Below, piece after piece: positions 55,127 through 64,000 of a stretch of 64,000 bases of DNA (its first letter is position 1; the number at the start of each line of letters is the position of its first letter). Location: positions 1-64,000 of the forward strand of contig CACWFY010000011.1 in assembly GCA_902760345.1 (NCBI GenBank), in the 5' to 3' direction. The position numbers and the translations under genes are program-made. The notes under the pieces were generated by a model. That model had not been told where the DNA came from. It was given only the letters and a program-made list of their open reading frames with translations, and made no database searches. This stretch comes from an uncultured Bacteroidales bacterium. GTDB taxonomy: Bacteria; Bacteroidota; Bacteroidia; Bacteroidales; Bacteroidaceae.

Positions 55127-56464
55127 ATGAATGCAGCAAAAGTTGTAGAAGATCTGAAACAGAGATTTCCCAATGAGCCGGAGTACATCCAGGCAGTGAG
55201 CCAAGTTCTTCCCACCATCGAGGAGGAGTACAACAAGCACCCCGAGTTTGAGAAGGCCAACCTGATTGAGCGCCTTTGCATCCCCGATCGTGTTTGCGAG
55301 TTCCGTATCACTTGGACTGACGACAAAGGTAACGTACAGACCAACATGGGTTATCGCATTCAGCACAACAACGCCATTGGCCCGTACAAAGGAGGTCTCC
55401 GCTATCACAAGAGCGTTAACCTGGGTATCCTGAAGTTCCTCGCCTTCGAGCAGACCTTCAAGAACTCACTGACAACCCTGCCCATGGGTGGTGCCAAGGG
55501 TGGTTCAGACTTCTCTCCCCGTGGTAAGAGCGACGCTGAGGTAATGCGTTTCTGCCAGGCATTCATGAACGAACTCTATCGCGTAATCGGTCCTGACGAG
55601 GACGTTCCCGCTGGTGATATCGGTGTTGGTGGCCGTGAGGTTGGCTATCTGTTCGGACAGTACAAGAAGCTCACTCACCAGTTCCAGGGTGTATTGACCG
55701 GTAAGGGTCTTTCTTTCGGTGGTTCACTCATCCGTCCTGAGGCTACTGGTTACGGTTGCGTATATTTCCTGACCTCTATGCTCGCTACTCGCGGCATTGA
55801 CCTGAAGGGTAAGAAGGTGCTGATTTCTGGTTCGGGTAATGTTGCTCAGTATGCTACTGAGAAGTGCCTGCAGCTGGGTGCTATCCCCTTGACGCTCTCT
55901 GACTCAGACGGTTACATCTACGACCCAGACGGAATCGACTTCGACAAGCTGGCTTATGTGAAGGAGCTGAAGAACGTTGAGCGCGGACGTATCAAGGAGT
56001 ATGCTGAGGAGTATCCTAACGCTGTATATCACGCTGGTGAGCGTCCCTGGCACGAAAAGGCCGATATCGCTCTGCCTTGCGCTACTCAGAACGAGATCAA
56101 CGGCGAACAGGCTCAGGCCCTGATTGACAACGGTGTAATTGCTGTTGCTGAGGGTGCTAACATGCCTTCACTGCCTGAGGCTATCAAGATCTTCCAGGAT
56201 GCTAAGATTCTCTATGCTCCCGGTAAGGCTTCTAACGCTGGTGGTGTATCAGTATCTGGTCTTGAGATGTCACAGAACTCTGAGCGTCTGAGCTGGACTG
56301 CCAAGGAGGTTGACGACTATCTGAAGCGCATCATGAACGACATTCACGAGAACTGCGTGAAGTATGGTACTCAGGCTGATGGCTACATCAACTATGTGAA
56401 GGGTGCTAACGTAGCCGGCTTCATGAAGGTGGCTAATGCTATGATGGCTCAGGGCATCGTGTAA
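55127..56464 (+). CDS. gdhA: Glutamate dehydrogenase, hexameric
   Basis: 445 residues, the length of the small hexameric NADP-type enzymes. The glutamate site is PMGGAKGGSDFSPRGKS with the catalytic Lys, then PDEDVPAGDIGVGGREVGY with the catalytic Asp, and the dinucleotide-binding SGSGNVAQYATEK (about 240). It makes or breaks down glutamate from 2-oxoglutarate and ammonia. Codon use (GGT, GCT, CGT) differs from nearby genes and suggests strong expression. It has its own promoter and terminator. Confidence 0.93.
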   Translation: MNAAKVVEDLKQRFPNEPEYIQAVSQVLPTIEEEYNKHPEFEKANLIERLCIPDRVCEFRITWTDDKGNVQTNMGYRIQHNNAIGPYKGGLRYHKSVNLGILKFLAFEQTFKNSLTTLPMGGAKGGSDFSPRGKSDAEVMRFCQAFMNELYRVIGPDEDVPAGDIGVGGREVGYLFGQYKKLTHQFQGVLTGKGLSFGGSLIRPEATGYGCVYFLTSMLATRGIDLKGKKVLISGSGNVAQYATEKCLQLGAIPLTLSDSDGYIYDPDGIDFDKLAYVKELKNVERGRIKEYAEEYPNAVYHAGERPWHEKADIALPCATQNEINGEQAQALIDNGVIAVAEGANMPSLPEAIKIFQDAKILYAPGKASNAGGVSVSGLEMSQNSERLSWTAKEVDDYLKRIMNDIHENCVKYGTQADGYINYVKGANVAGFMKVANAMMAQGIV

Positions 56465-56491
56465 AACCAACACAAAACATAAAAATAATCC

Positions 56492-56534
56492 AAGGTGCGA
56501 TTTTCTTTCTAGGAATCGCACCTTTCTTATATTT
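56492..56534 (+). terminator. Intrinsic terminator after gdhA
   Basis: AAGGTGCGATT (56492-56502) pairs perfectly over 11 bp with AATCGCACCTT (56514-56524), followed by a T-rich tract. Confidence 0.85.
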
Positions 56535-56540
56535 TTTTTG

Positions 56541-56548
56541 TAATTTTG
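56541..56548 (+). promoter_or_regulatory. -7 box of the serS promoter
   Basis: TAATTTTG 28 bases before the serS ATG, directly behind the gdhA terminator. The -33 position falls within the terminator stem and has no TTTG. Confidence 0.5.
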
Positions 56549-56576
56549 CAAGCAAAATTCAAAAATACAAGAAAAT

Positions 56577-57896
56577 ATGCTTACACTTAAACTCATTACT
56601 GAGGAAACCGAACGCGTGATTCGCGGACTGGAGAAGAAACACTTTAAGGGTGCCCGTGAGGCTATCGACGAAGTATTGGCTGTTGACAAGCGCCGTCGTG
56701 AGGCCCAGCAGCAGTTGGACAAGAACCTGAGCGAGGCCAAGAAAATGGCTGCCCAGATTGGTGGATTGATGAAAGAAGGCAAGCGCGACGAGGCAGAGGC
56801 CATCAAGTCGCAGGTCTCTGCCATGAAGGAAACCAACAAGCAACTGGAGGAAACGATGAATCAGTCACAGGAGGAGATGACCCGTCTGCTTTGTCAGATT
56901 CCAAACATCCCCTATGACGAAGTTCCCGAAGGTGCTGCTGCAGAAGATAACCGCGTGGTGAAGTCAAACCTGAAGGAGTGTACAGAGACAGATACCGTAG
57001 GCAACTGGGATGTGAACCCCTCGCTGGGTATTCCCAATCCCCTGCCCCACTGGGAACTGGCCAAGAAGTACAACCTCATCGACTTTGACCTCGGTGTGAA
57101 GATCACGGGTGCCGGATTCCCCGTTTACATCGGCAAGGGTGCGCGTCTGCAGCGTGCGCTGATTAACTTCTTCCTCGACGAGGCCCGCAAGAGTGGCTAT
57201 ACCGAGATTATGCCGCCGACAGTAGTGAATGCTGCTTCTGGTTACGGTACGGGTCAGCTGCCCGATAAGGAAGGGCAGATGTACCATTGCGAGGTCGACG
57301 ACTTCTATCTGATTCCCACCGCTGAGGTGCCTGTGACGAATATCTATCGTGACGTCATCCTCGACGAGAGTCAGTTGCCCATCAAGAACTGCGCCTATAC
57401 AGAGTGTTTCCGTCGTGAAGCAGGTTCGTATGGTAAGGATGTGCGTGGTCTAAACCGTCTGCACGAGTTCTCAAAGATTGAGATTGTACGCATCGACAAG
57501 CCTGAGCACTCAAAGGAGAGCCACAAAGAGATGTTGCAGCATGTCGAAGGCCTGCTGAAGAAGCTGGAGCTGCCCTATCGCATTCTGCTGCTTTGTGGTG
57601 GCGACCAGTCGTTCACGTCGTCCATCTGCTATGACTTCGAAGTCTATTCTGAGGCTCAAGGCCGTTGGCTCGAGGTTTCGTCAGTATCAAACTTCGACAC
57701 CTATCAGGCCAACCGTCTGAAGTGCCGTTATCGCAATGCAGAGACTAAGAAGACAGAACTCTGCCACACGCTGAACGGCTCTGCGCTGGCTCTGCCACGT
57801 ATCGTTGCTGCTCTGCTGGAAAATAATCAGACAGAGAACGGCATCAAGATTCCTGCAGCCCTCGTACCTTACATGGGTTGCGACATGATTGACTAA
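56577..57896 (+). CDS. serS: Seryl-tRNA synthetase
   Basis: 439 residues. The N-terminal helical arm (about 28-105, KRRREAQQQLDKNL) binds the tRNA. Class II motif 2 reads YTECFRREAGSYG with GLNRLHEF after it, and motif 3 is LNGSALALPRIVAALLEN. It charges tRNA(Ser) and tRNA(Sec). Codon use is again that of a well-expressed gene. The next gene begins 20 bases downstream. Confidence 0.95.
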   Translation: MLTLKLITEETERVIRGLEKKHFKGAREAIDEVLAVDKRRREAQQQLDKNLSEAKKMAAQIGGLMKEGKRDEAEAIKSQVSAMKETNKQLEETMNQSQEEMTRLLCQIPNIPYDEVPEGAAAEDNRVVKSNLKECTETDTVGNWDVNPSLGIPNPLPHWELAKKYNLIDFDLGVKITGAGFPVYIGKGARLQRALINFFLDEARKSGYTEIMPPTVVNAASGYGTGQLPDKEGQMYHCEVDDFYLIPTAEVPVTNIYRDVILDESQLPIKNCAYTECFRREAGSYGKDVRGLNRLHEFSKIEIVRIDKPEHSKESHKEMLQHVEGLLKKLELPYRILLLCGGDQSFTSSICYDFEVYSEAQGRWLEVSSVSNFDTYQANRLKCRYRNAETKKTELCHTLNGSALALPRIVAALLENNQTENGIKIPAALVPYMGCDMID

Positions 57897-57916
57897 TCAA
57901 CGCAAACTAAGCAAAT

Positions 57917-60274
57917 ATGAACAAGATTGTAAGAAAAGAGCAATTCTCAGAGAAAGTTTTTCTGTTTGAGATTGAAGCTCCGCTGATTGCGAAGAGCCGT
58001 AAGGCAGGTAACTTCGTGATTGTGCGTGTTGACAAGAAAGGTGAACGCATGCCGCTGACCATCGCTGGTGCCGATATCGACAAAGGTACCATTACGCTGG
58101 TAGTTCAGATGGTAGGTCTTTCGTCAAAGAAACTGTGTGCACTTGGTGAGGGTGAGTTTGTGGCCGATGTCGTAGGACCCCTGGGCAATCCCACTAAGAT
58201 TGAGAACTATGGTACTGTAGTATGTGCCGGTGGTGGACTGGGCGTAGCTCCCATGCTGCCCATCATTCAGGCACTGAAGGCTGCAGGCAATCGCGTACTC
58301 TCCGTGATGGCTGGCCGCTCTAAGGACCTGATTATCCTTGAGGATAAGGTGCGTGAGTCGTCTGACGAGGTCATCATTATGACTGATGACGGCAGCTACG
58401 GCGAAAAGGGCGTCGTAACCGTCGGTATTGAGAAATTCGTTGAACAGGAGCATGTCGACAAAATCTTCGCCATTGGTCCTCCCATCATGATGAAATTCTC
58501 GAACCTCACCGCACAGAAACATAATATCCCCTGCGAAGTCAGCCTGAACACCATCATGGTTGATGGTACGGGTATGTGTGGCGCTTGTCGTCTGACTATT
58601 GGTGGCAAAACGAAGTTCGTCTGTATCGACGGTCCTGAATTCGACGGAGCGCTCGTCGACTGGGACGAGATGTTCAAGCGCATGGGAACCTTCAAGCGCG
58701 AGGAACAGGAAGAGCTGGCTCACTACGAGGAGCACCTGGCAAGCAGTAGTGTGCTCGACGGTTCTCCCGTCGAAAAGACCACCGACGTCGTGATGGACGA
58801 CGCCCCCACCAACGACACCATCGAGGTGCTGACCGATCGTGATGCTGAGTGGCGTAAGGAGCTCCGTGCTTCCATGAAACCCAAGGAGCGAACACAGATT
58901 CAGCGTGTCATCATGCCTGAGCTCGACCCCGTCTATCGTGCAACGACCCGTACGGAGGAAGTAAATATCGGACTCACCAAAGAGATGGCAATGACAGAGG
59001 CCAAGCGTTGTCTCGACTGTGCCAAGCCTACTTGTGTCGAAGGCTGTCCTGTCAATATCAACATCCCGTCGTTCGTCAAGAATATCGAGCGTGGTCAGTT
59101 CCTGGCGGCTGCCAAGGTACTGAAGAACACTTCTGCCCTACCCGCTGTCTGTGGTCGTGTCTGTCCGCAGGAGAAGCAGTGCGAGAGCAAGTGTATCCAC
59201 CTCAAGATGAACGAGCCCGCTGTGGCTATCGGCTATCTGGAGCGTTTCGCTGCCGACTTCGAGCGCGAGAGCGGCAACATCTCTCTGCCAGAGATTGCAC
59301 CTTCCAACGGCATCAAGATTGCCGTCGTGGGTTCAGGTCCTGCAGGTCTGAGTTTTGCTGGCGATATGGTGAAGAAAGGCTACGACGTGTATGTCTTCGA
59401 GGCTCTGCACGAAATCGGTGGTGTGCTGAAGTATGGTATCCCCGAGTTCCGTCTGCCTAACAAGATTGTCGACGTCGAGATCGAGAACCTCGCCAAGATG
59501 GGTGTGCACTTCCAGACCGACGTTATCGTGGGTAAGACCATCAGCGTAGAACAGCTGGAGGCACAAGGCTTCAAGGGCATTTTCGTAGGCTCTGGCGCCG
59601 GTCTGCCCAACTTCATGAATATTCCTGGCGAGAACAGCATCAACATCATGTCGTCGAACGAGTATCTCACTCGTGTCAACCTGATGGACGCTGCCAACCC
59701 AACCACTGACACCCCGCTGAACCCTGCCAAGAGCGTGCTCGTCGTGGGTGGTGGAAACACCGCTATGGACTCTTGTCGTACAGCCAAGCGTCTGGGCGCT
59801 GAGGTCACCCTCGTCTACCGTCGTTCTGAGGTGGAAATGCCCGCTCGTCTCGAGGAGGTGAAACACGCCAAGGAGGAAGGCATCAACTTCCTGACACTCC
59901 ACAATCCTATCGAGTATATTGCCGACGAGGCTGGTGCTGTCAAGCAGGCCGTGCTGCAGGTAATGGAGCTGGGTGAGCCTGATGCTTCTGGCCGTCGTAG
60001 TCCTGTACCCGTAGAGGGCAAGACCGTCACACTCGACGTCGACCAGGTCATCGTGGCTGTTGGCGTATCACCCAACCCGCTGGTTCCCAAGTCTATCGAG
60101 GGCTTGGAGCTGGGTCGCAAGAACACCATCGCCGTCTCTGAGGAGATGCAGTCGTCGCGCAAGGAAATCTTCGCTGGTGGCGACATCGTGCGTGGTGGTG
60201 CAACGGTGATTCTCGCTATGGGCGATGGTCGTCGTGCCGCACAGAACATGGATGAATACCTCCAGAACAAATAG
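57917..60274 (+). CDS. Fused NfnAB-like ferredoxin:NADP+ / GltD-type oxidoreductase
   Basis: 785 residues in two halves. The first (1-270) is of the PyrK/NfnA type with FAD and NAD binding and a [2Fe-2S] site MCGACRLTIGG plus a later Cys in FVCIDG. The second (about 310-785) is of the GltD/NfnB type: Cys-rich CLDCAKPTCVEGCPVN and CGRVCPQEKQCESKC for [4Fe-4S] clusters, then GSGPAGLSFAGDM and GGGNTAMDS for two dinucleotide sites. NfnAB bifurcates electrons between NADH, NADPH and ferredoxin; in many species its parts are separate genes. Glutamate synthase small-subunit activity is the other possibility, but no large subunit is present in the window. Confidence 0.83.
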   Translation: MNKIVRKEQFSEKVFLFEIEAPLIAKSRKAGNFVIVRVDKKGERMPLTIAGADIDKGTITLVVQMVGLSSKKLCALGEGEFVADVVGPLGNPTKIENYGTVVCAGGGLGVAPMLPIIQALKAAGNRVLSVMAGRSKDLIILEDKVRESSDEVIIMTDDGSYGEKGVVTVGIEKFVEQEHVDKIFAIGPPIMMKFSNLTAQKHNIPCEVSLNTIMVDGTGMCGACRLTIGGKTKFVCIDGPEFDGALVDWDEMFKRMGTFKREEQEELAHYEEHLASSSVLDGSPVEKTTDVVMDDAPTNDTIEVLTDRDAEWRKELRASMKPKERTQIQRVIMPELDPVYRATTRTEEVNIGLTKEMAMTEAKRCLDCAKPTCVEGCPVNINIPSFVKNIERGQFLAAAKVLKNTSALPAVCGRVCPQEKQCESKCIHLKMNEPAVAIGYLERFAADFERESGNISLPEIAPSNGIKIAVVGSGPAGLSFAGDMVKKGYDVYVFEALHEIGGVLKYGIPEFRLPNKIVDVEIENLAKMGVHFQTDVIVGKTISVEQLEAQGFKGIFVGSGAGLPNFMNIPGENSINIMSSNEYLTRVNLMDAANPTTDTPLNPAKSVLVVGGGNTAMDSCRTAKRLGAEVTLVYRRSEVEMPARLEEVKHAKEEGINFLTLHNPIEYIADEAGAVKQAVLQVMELGEPDASGRRSPVPVEGKTVTLDVDQVIVAVGVSPNPLVPKSIEGLELGRKNTIAVSEEMQSSRKEIFAGGDIVRGGATVILAMGDGRRAAQNMDEYLQNK

Positions 60275-60307
60275 TGTGCTTTGTGGCTCTCCCGCAAAGA
60301 TTGAATT

Positions 60308-60676
60308 ATGAACGGACTCTATACCATCTTACTGCTCATACTAAGCAACGTCTTTATGACGCTCGCTTGGTATGGGCATTTAAAATTACAGGAGTCGGGC
60401 ACCAGCAGCAACTGGCCACTCATAGGCGTTATCGCCTTCTCATGGGGTATTGCTTTCTTTGAGTATTGCTGTCAGGTGCCTGCCAACCGTCTGGGATTTG
60501 TAGATAACGGCGGTCCATTCAACCTCATTCAGCTGAAGGTGATTCAAGAGTGTATCTCGCTGGCCGTTTTCTGCATCATCGCCAACATCTTGTTCCAAGG
60601 CACACACCTGCATTGGAACCATATCGTGGCATTCTTCCTGATTATCTGTGCCGTCTATTTGGTGTTTATGAAATAA
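60308..60676 (+). CDS. DUF486 / DMT family membrane protein
   Basis: 122 residues, four hydrophobic segments, with the DUF486 pattern SNVFMTLAWYGHLK, then SWGIAFFEYCCQVPANRLG and QLKVIQECISLAVF. It is an inner-membrane protein of unknown transport function. It starts 33 bases after the fused oxidoreductase and lies 6 bases before ttcA. Confidence 0.85.
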   Translation: MNGLYTILLLILSNVFMTLAWYGHLKLQESGTSSNWPLIGVIAFSWGIAFFEYCCQVPANRLGFVDNGGPFNLIQLKVIQECISLAVFCIIANILFQGTHLHWNHIVAFFLIICAVYLVFMK

Positions 60677-60682
60677 CTTTAT

Positions 60683-61420
60683 ATGACACTCGACGAACGA
60701 CTCTGGAAGTCATTCAACAAAGCGCTGGGCCAGTTCCAGCTGATCGACGAGGACGACAAAATCCTCGTCGGCTTGTCTGGTGGCAAAGACTCGCTATGCC
60801 TGTTGGAGTTCCTGGCACGCCGTTCCAAAATCCGTGTCCCCCACTTCACCGTCGAAGCCCTGCACGTCCGCATAGAAAATATCCAATACGAGACAGATAC
60901 CACCTACCTCCAACACTTCTGCGACAGCCTCGGCGTACCCCTCCACATCATCACCACCAGCTTCACCACCAGTTTCGCCACTACTCCCGTCGCTTCTCCG
61001 ACGGGTAAGAAGCCCGCCTGCTTCCTCTGTTCCTGGCAACGTCGCAAACAGCTCTTCAACCTCGCACAGGAGCTCGGATGCACCAAGATAGCCCTCGGCC
61101 ACCATCAGGACGACATCCTCCACACGGCACTCATGAACCTGACGTTCCAAGGCCAACTCTCAACGATGCCTGCCAAACTGAAAATGAGGAAGATGCCGCT
61201 GACCATCATCCGACCACTCTGCCTCTGCCAGGAAGCCGACATACGCCAATATGCCGAGAGCCGGCATTACGAGAAACAACTGAAAACCTGCCCATACGAG
61301 AAAGACACGAACCGTACCGCCATACAAGAACTGCTTGAACACATGCAGCAGTTGAATCCAGAGGCTCGTTACAGCCTTTGGCACGCACTTGAACAGGCAG
61401 GAAAGCTGACAGAGTATTAA
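60683..61420 (+). CDS. ttcA: TtcA-like tRNA 2-thiocytidine synthase
   Basis: 245 residues. The PP-loop is LVGLSGGKDSLCLL (about 32-45), and the Cys pair is in ACFLCSWQRRKQLF (about 112-125), as in TtcA, where they hold an iron-sulfur cluster. GHHQDDILHTALMNL is a further TtcA block. The enzyme thiolates C32 of certain tRNAs. It is somewhat shorter than E. coli TtcA (311). It is preceded by the DUF486 gene with a 6-base gap. Confidence 0.83.
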   Translation: MTLDERLWKSFNKALGQFQLIDEDDKILVGLSGGKDSLCLLEFLARRSKIRVPHFTVEALHVRIENIQYETDTTYLQHFCDSLGVPLHIITTSFTTSFATTPVASPTGKKPACFLCSWQRRKQLFNLAQELGCTKIALGHHQDDILHTALMNLTFQGQLSTMPAKLKMRKMPLTIIRPLCLCQEADIRQYAESRHYEKQLKTCPYEKDTNRTAIQELLEHMQQLNPEARYSLWHALEQAGKLTEY

Positions 61421-61469
61421 AATACTTTAATTCTTAGCACCAAACTGCTAACTCATTCTATTTATTTCG

Positions 61470-61477
61470 TATCTTTG
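61470..61477 (+). promoter_or_regulatory. -7 box of promoter upstream of the PD40-like gene
   Basis: TATCTTTG lies 23 bases before the ATG at 61501. No TTTG at the -33 distance. Confidence 0.55.
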
Positions 61478-61500
61478 CGTATGATAACCAATTGTTGCCG

Positions 61501-62664
61501 ATGAAAATACGCATTCTCTATATCCTGATTTCCCTGACTTTGGCACTACCCGTTGGTGCACAGAAGCGGAAGACGGCACGTCCCGTCTTGTCGCCGGAAG
61601 AACAGGCGCTATTGGAGAAACGGCAACGCATGATGGCTACCACACAGAAAGTGATGTTCATTGACAGCCTGGTTGTCGACAAGCAGGACTTCTTCAGCCA
61701 CTATATGCTCAGCGCTGAAACGGGCAGCATCCGGCCAGGCAGCGCGTTCTTTCACGACACACGCCTCAAGGACTGCGTGGCATACCTCAACGAGATGGGC
61801 AACAAGTGCTTCTTCTCGCATCACGACAACGATTCCACCAGCAATCTATACTATATCGAGGCCGACAATAAGGACTGGTCACGGCCGGAATTGGTGCCAG
61901 GTCTTAATCCCGACAATCAGTTCCGTCTGGTCAATTATCCCTACCTGACCGACGACGGTGAGACGCTGTTCTTTGCTGCTGTAGGTGACGACGGTATCGG
62001 CGGCTACGACATCTACGAGACGACCTACGACGAAGAGGCCCGACAGTTTCTGCGTCCCGTCAACATCGGCATGCCGTTCAACTCCGAAGCCGACGACTAC
62101 ATGTATGTCATCGACGAATACAACCAGCTCGGATGGTTCGCCACCAATCGCAACCAGCCTGAAGACAAGGTCTGCATCTACGTCTTCGTGCCCTCTCACA
62201 CCAGACAGATATACAGCCAGGAGGACTACGAACCCGAAGAGATAGAGAGCTTCTCCAGGATTGCCAGCATCAAAGACACCTGGGACGACCAACAGCGCTA
62301 CAACGAAGCCATCCAACGGCTCCATCAGCTTTCGGCCAGTCGTCAGCAGCAAGACCCTGAGCACTTTTTTCGCTTTGCCATCAACGACGATCTGGTCTAC
62401 CGGCAACTGTCAGACTTCAAGCTCAAGGAAAACCAAGAGCGCTACAAGCAGCTCTCCACGCTGCAGAATCGCCAGAACACCATGAGCCAACAGCTCGACA
62501 GTTCACGCGACTACTATGCTGCCGCGTCTGCCGACAACCGCCAGAAGCTGGCCGACGACATCACCAACCAGGAGCGAGAGCTGCTATTACTCCAGCAACG
62601 TATCAAGAGTATAGAGAAAACCATTCGAAATACAGAAAACATTTTCCTAACTAAAAACAAATAA
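61501..62664 (+). CDS. Exported PD40/WD40-like protein of unknown function
   Basis: 387 residues from MKIRILYILI (61501); a TTG at 61492 is less likely. The signal peptide ends near PVGAQ. The middle (about 85-250) has PD40-type beta-propeller units (NPDNQFRLVNYPYLTDDGETLFFAA contains the key YLTDDGETLFFA), as in proteins attached to OmpA-like domains. The C-terminal third is a coiled coil with a Gln/Asn-rich part. It probably sits in the periplasm. It is followed 4 bases later by the nucleoside phosphorylase gene. Confidence 0.75.
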   Translation: MKIRILYILISLTLALPVGAQKRKTARPVLSPEEQALLEKRQRMMATTQKVMFIDSLVVDKQDFFSHYMLSAETGSIRPGSAFFHDTRLKDCVAYLNEMGNKCFFSHHDNDSTSNLYYIEADNKDWSRPELVPGLNPDNQFRLVNYPYLTDDGETLFFAAVGDDGIGGYDIYETTYDEEARQFLRPVNIGMPFNSEADDYMYVIDEYNQLGWFATNRNQPEDKVCIYVFVPSHTRQIYSQEDYEPEEIESFSRIASIKDTWDDQQRYNEAIQRLHQLSASRQQQDPEHFFRFAINDDLVYRQLSDFKLKENQERYKQLSTLQNRQNTMSQQLDSSRDYYAAASADNRQKLADDITNQERELLLLQQRIKSIEKTIRNTENIFLTKNK

Positions 62665-62668
62665 TACT

Positions 62669-63544
62669 ATGGCAAAAAAACATTTTCCTGAATCAGAGTT
62701 AATTATCAATGGTGATGGTTCTTGCTTCCATCTTCATCTGAAACCCGAGTTCCTGGCCGACAAGGTGATTCTCGTGGGCGACCCCGCTCGTGTCAACACC
62801 GTAGCTGCCCACTTCGACTCTATCGAGCACGAGGTGTCAAGCCGTGAGTTCCATACCATCACGGGTATGTACAAAGGCAAGCGCATCACCGCCCAGTCAC
62901 ATGGTATCGGATGCGACAACATCGACATCGTGGTCAACGAGCTCGACACACTGGCCAACATCGACTACAACACCCGCGAGGAGAAGCCAGAGCACCGCGC
63001 CCTGACGATGGTACGCATCGGCACCTGCGGCGGCTTGCAGCCCTTCACACCCACCGGCTCGTTCATCGCCTCTGTCAAGAGCATCGGCTTCGACGGCCTG
63101 CTCAACTTCTATGCCGGACGCAACGACGTCTGCGACCTGAAGATGGAGGAAGTCTTCAAGAAACACATGGACTGGAACCCCATCAAGGGCGCTCCATACG
63201 TTGCCGTTGCCGATCAGGAGCTCATCAACCGCATTGCTGCCGACGATATGGTCAAGGGTTACACCGTAGCCTGTGGCGGCTTCTATGGTCCTCAGGGCCG
63301 TCAGCTGCGTGCTGCCGTGGGCGATCCCGAACAGAACAAGAAGATCGAGTCCTTCGAGTATGAAGGCATGAAGATCTGCAACTTCGAGATGGAGTCATCA
63401 GCCCTCGCCGGTCTCGCCTCACTGCTGGGTCACCACGCCATGACCTGCTGTATGGTCATTGCCAACCGCTATGCCCAGAAGATGAATACCGACTACAAGA
63501 GCTCTATCGACACCATTATCCAAAAAGTGCTCGACCGCATCTAA
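62669..63544 (+). CDS. Nucleoside phosphorylase (uridine phosphorylase-like)
   Basis: 291 residues of the PNP/UDP family. The phosphate-binding start ILVGDPARVNTV and the block QSHGIGCDNIDIVVNEL are followed by RIGTCGGLQP (about 112) and the ribose-site NFEMESSALAGLASLLGH (about 232). It cleaves a nucleoside with phosphate to a base plus ribose 1-phosphate; the sequence fits uridine phosphorylase of Bacteroidales best. The stop codon is directly followed by the mnmE start. Confidence 0.85.
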   Translation: MAKKHFPESELIINGDGSCFHLHLKPEFLADKVILVGDPARVNTVAAHFDSIEHEVSSREFHTITGMYKGKRITAQSHGIGCDNIDIVVNELDTLANIDYNTREEKPEHRALTMVRIGTCGGLQPFTPTGSFIASVKSIGFDGLLNFYAGRNDVCDLKMEEVFKKHMDWNPIKGAPYVAVADQELINRIAADDMVKGYTVACGGFYGPQGRQLRAAVGDPEQNKKIESFEYEGMKICNFEMESSALAGLASLLGHHAMTCCMVIANRYAQKMNTDYKSSIDTIIQKVLDRI

Positions 63545-64000
63545 ATGAACGAAACAATCTGCGCATTAGCCACCGCACCAGGTGGCGCTATCGGAATCAT
63601 AAGAATCTCAGGAACCCAGTCTCTTGAGATTCTTTCCCGTATATTCTCCAAGGATGTGACAGACGTCCCGCCTAACACCATCCACTACGGACACGTTGCC
63701 GACATCGACGAGGTATTAGTGTCTGTTTTTAAGGCTCCACACTCTTATACCGGTGAAGACAGCGCAGAGATTTCCTGTCACGGTTCGCGCTATATATTAA
63801 ATAAGGTGTTGGAACTGCTGATAGCCAATGGGTGCCGACAGGCACAGCCTGGCGAATTTACACAGCGCGCCTTCCTCAACGGCAAGCTTGACCTCTCACA
63901 GGCAGAAGCCGTTGCCGACCTCATTGCATCCTCCAATCGCGCCACCCACCAGATGGCCATGAGCCAATTGCGCGGAGACTTCTCGTCTGAACTCTCCCGA
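63545..64000 (+). CDS. mnmE: tRNA modification GTPase MnmE (5' part, cut by window end)
   Basis: Open from the ATG at 63545 to the window end, 152 codons. The N-terminal domain of MnmE is recognised from MNETICALATAPGGAIGIIRISG (key parts TICALAT and GIIRISG), APHSYTGEDSAEISCHGS, GEFTQRAFLNGKLDLSQAEAVADLI (as FTQRAFLNGKLDL). This domain binds the folate cofactor; the G domain is beyond the window. With MnmG it modifies the wobble uridine of tRNAs. It starts with no gap after the phosphorylase stop. Confidence 0.93.
   Translation, partial: MNETICALATAPGGAIGIIRISGTQSLEILSRIFSKDVTDVPPNTIHYGHVADIDEVLVSVFKAPHSYTGEDSAEISCHGSRYILNKVLELLIANGCRQAQPGEFTQRAFLNGKLDLSQAEAVADLIASSNRATHQMAMSQLRGDFSSELSR

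Overview
The window looks like a chromosomal segment of a Prevotella/Bacteroides-type bacterium (order Bacteroidales). The main reason is the promoter signature: a -7 box of the form TAnnTTTG, in many cases with a TTTG-like -33 box about 20 bases upstream, recurs in front of more than a dozen genes, and Shine-Dalgarno sequences are mostly absent. Typical Bacteroidales proteins agree: PPi-dependent phosphofructokinase, a fused NfnAB-like oxidoreductase, NhaD, C69 and M13 peptidases, a DUF5112/DUF5113-type sensor kinase. No rRNA, tRNA, integrase or CRISPR array was seen.

Region 1 (1-6670) is visibly more A/T-rich and looks like accessory DNA. It holds a coiled-coil protein of unknown function, a Lin1244/DUF4373-type protein, a primase-helicase, a densely structured promoter-driven non-coding element (about 4056-4320), and a probable restriction-modification pair: an EcoRI-family adenine methyltransferase and a DUF262-HNH nuclease. 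The last gene stops 4 bases before a decayed gene fragment (6673-6970, minus) that seems to belong to the neighbouring core DNA.

Region 2 (6970-16431) is core-like: a membrane-anchored GH25 lysozyme downstream of pfp on the minus strand, then plus-strand genes for a small conserved protein, a PlsC-like acyltransferase, a large secreted amidase/xanthan-lyase-like protein, a small protein, a YgiQ radical SAM enzyme and a PP2C-like protein.

Region 3 (16421-25745) is a hexuronate module. uxaA makes KDG, kdgK phosphorylates it and eda cleaves KDPG. A LacI-type regulator is divergent from kdgK. A double-core hybrid sensor kinase, its response regulator and a membrane protein follow eda with overlapping ends, so they are probably co-transcribed with it.

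Region 4 (25776-48773) is almost entirely minus strand. The most notable unit is a five-gene phospho-signalling operon (40914 to 32308): multi-zinc-ribbon protein, membrane Ser/Thr kinase, four-module CbbX-type AAA+ protein, FHA protein and PP2C phosphatase, read from one canonical promoter. After it come metA (acetyl type), an RlhA-like U32 protein and accessory genes. A separate run (C69 peptidase, nhaD, lipoprotein, ABC-F, M13 peptidase) lies between a promoter at 48742-48773 and a terminator at about 40974.

Region 5 (48817-64000) has divergent trmN6 and ruvC, a 486-base repeat-rich gap, a double ABC ATPase, clpC, gdhA, serS, the NfnAB fusion, ttcA, a PD40-like exported protein, a nucleoside phosphorylase and the first 152 codons of mnmE. 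The gap after ruvC holds a large inverted repeat built from TTGCAA heptads and a promoter-linked repeat whose diverged second copy lies at the start of the window, also directly behind a canonical promoter.

All family assignments come from reading motifs by eye; no database search was run.
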